28,330 nucleotides of DNA, from IMG/VR virus record IMGVR_UViG_3300030388_001020, positions 1-28,330 of that record; one strand, given 5' to 3'. Each line of letters opens with the position of its first letter. Within the stretch, counting starts at the first letter, position 1. The position numbers and the translations under genes were made by a program. Below are positions 28,199 through 28,330 of the stretch, one piece after another. The notes beneath the pieces were generated by a model that made no database searches, had not been told where the DNA came from, and worked only from the letters and a program-made list of their open reading frames with translations. This stretch comes from a virus.

Positions 28199-28330
28199 TC
28201 TTAGTCATTATCTTTTTAATATTGTATATCAAGACAGAACACAACACAAGTATTGTCAGAACACTTTCTATATCCATCAATGGAACTGATATTGCACAAA
28301 CATTGATAGTGTTAAATGATACTAATTCAC
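28191..28330 (-). CDS. Small lysis-associated membrane protein, 3' part (enters from the right edge)
   Basis: From the window edge the frame reads ELVSFNTINVCAISVPLMD, then one hydrophobic segment (SVLTILVLCSVLIYNI) and a basic end (KKIMTKND), stopping at 28193-28191. The stop overlaps the endolysin ATG by eight bases. The N-terminal residues match the frame leaving the left edge (1-77). If the contig is circular, the complete protein has about 51 residues. A single-TM protein directly before an endolysin is most likely a holin, antiholin or pinholin-like factor; no family is recognised. Confidence 0.65.
   Translation of the reverse strand, partial: ELVSFNTINVCAISVPLMDIESVLTILVLCSVLIYNIKKIMTKND
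28270..28330. repeat. Right copy of the imperfect terminal direct repeat
   Basis: Aligns to bases 1-60 with about ten mismatches. The homology ends exactly at the window boundary, while beyond 28270 the gene continues. Synonymous substitutions dominate, so the two copies diverged under selection for the protein rather than by random sequencing errors. Confidence 0.8.

Noticed and set aside
1-28330. Terminal repeats as phage attachment sites (attL/attR) of a prophage
   Set aside because: The repeats lie within a phage lysis gene, no integrase is present and no bacterial genes flank the phage genes.
1-28330. CRISPR array, tRNA or rRNA genes
   Set aside because: No regularly spaced repeats and no cloverleaf-like gene were seen on either strand.

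Overview
The window looks like one essentially complete, compact, AT-rich double-stranded DNA phage genome with a siphovirus gene set. Every supported gene lies on the minus strand, so transcription runs from the right end to the left end. The host is probably a member of the Bacteroidota. Start codons are preceded by A-rich leaders without Shine-Dalgarno motifs, the best promoter matches the Bacteroidota pattern (TTG, 19 bases, TATATTTG), and many proteins resemble families I know from Bacteroidota phages. The two window ends carry about 84% identical copies of the same 60-base coding stretch in the same orientation. The simplest reading is a circular or circularly permuted genome of roughly 28.27 kb, opened inside a small lysis gene, with closure sequence from two population variants.

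In transcription order: (a) 28330-27603, lysis: a one-TM protein split across the window ends, an M15 peptidase endolysin and a two-TM holin-like protein. (b) 27602-27426, the largest gap, with a hairpin, an inverted repeat that may be an operator, and a promoter. (c) 27425-21374, early genes: small unknown proteins, a cytosine-C5 DNA methyltransferase, winged-helix and HTH proteins, an SSB-like protein ending in DLPF, a replication-initiator-like protein, its probable partner, and a VRR-NUC nuclease. (d) 21377-18382, a PAPS-reductase-like ATP pyrophosphatase, a sigma-factor-like protein, a zinc-ribbon-like protein, an HNH nuclease and small proteins. (e) 18337-16750, terminase small and large subunits. 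(f) 16712-6613, the tail: a chaperone pair joined by a -1 ribosomal frameshift, neck and tail-completion proteins, tail-tip proteins, tape measure. (g) 6600-58, the head: XkdF-like protease, scaffold, major capsid protein, tail tube, two small proteins, portal and a head-tail connector.

The late genes are in an unusual order: the tail block comes straight after terminase, and the head block with the portal near its end comes last. Neighbouring genes mostly overlap by ATGA or TAATG, so translation is probably coupled over long stretches. No integrase, clear lysogeny repressor, DNA polymerase, tRNA or CRISPR array was found. Replication therefore probably relies on the host polymerase, recruited by the initiator and its partner.

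The most unexpected DNA-level signal is a seven-base motif, TYACGGA. I count 14 copies on the transcribed-sense (minus) strand, spaced about 1-3 kb apart, and only one on the plus strand. It appears in all reading frames and once outside genes, so coding does not explain it well.
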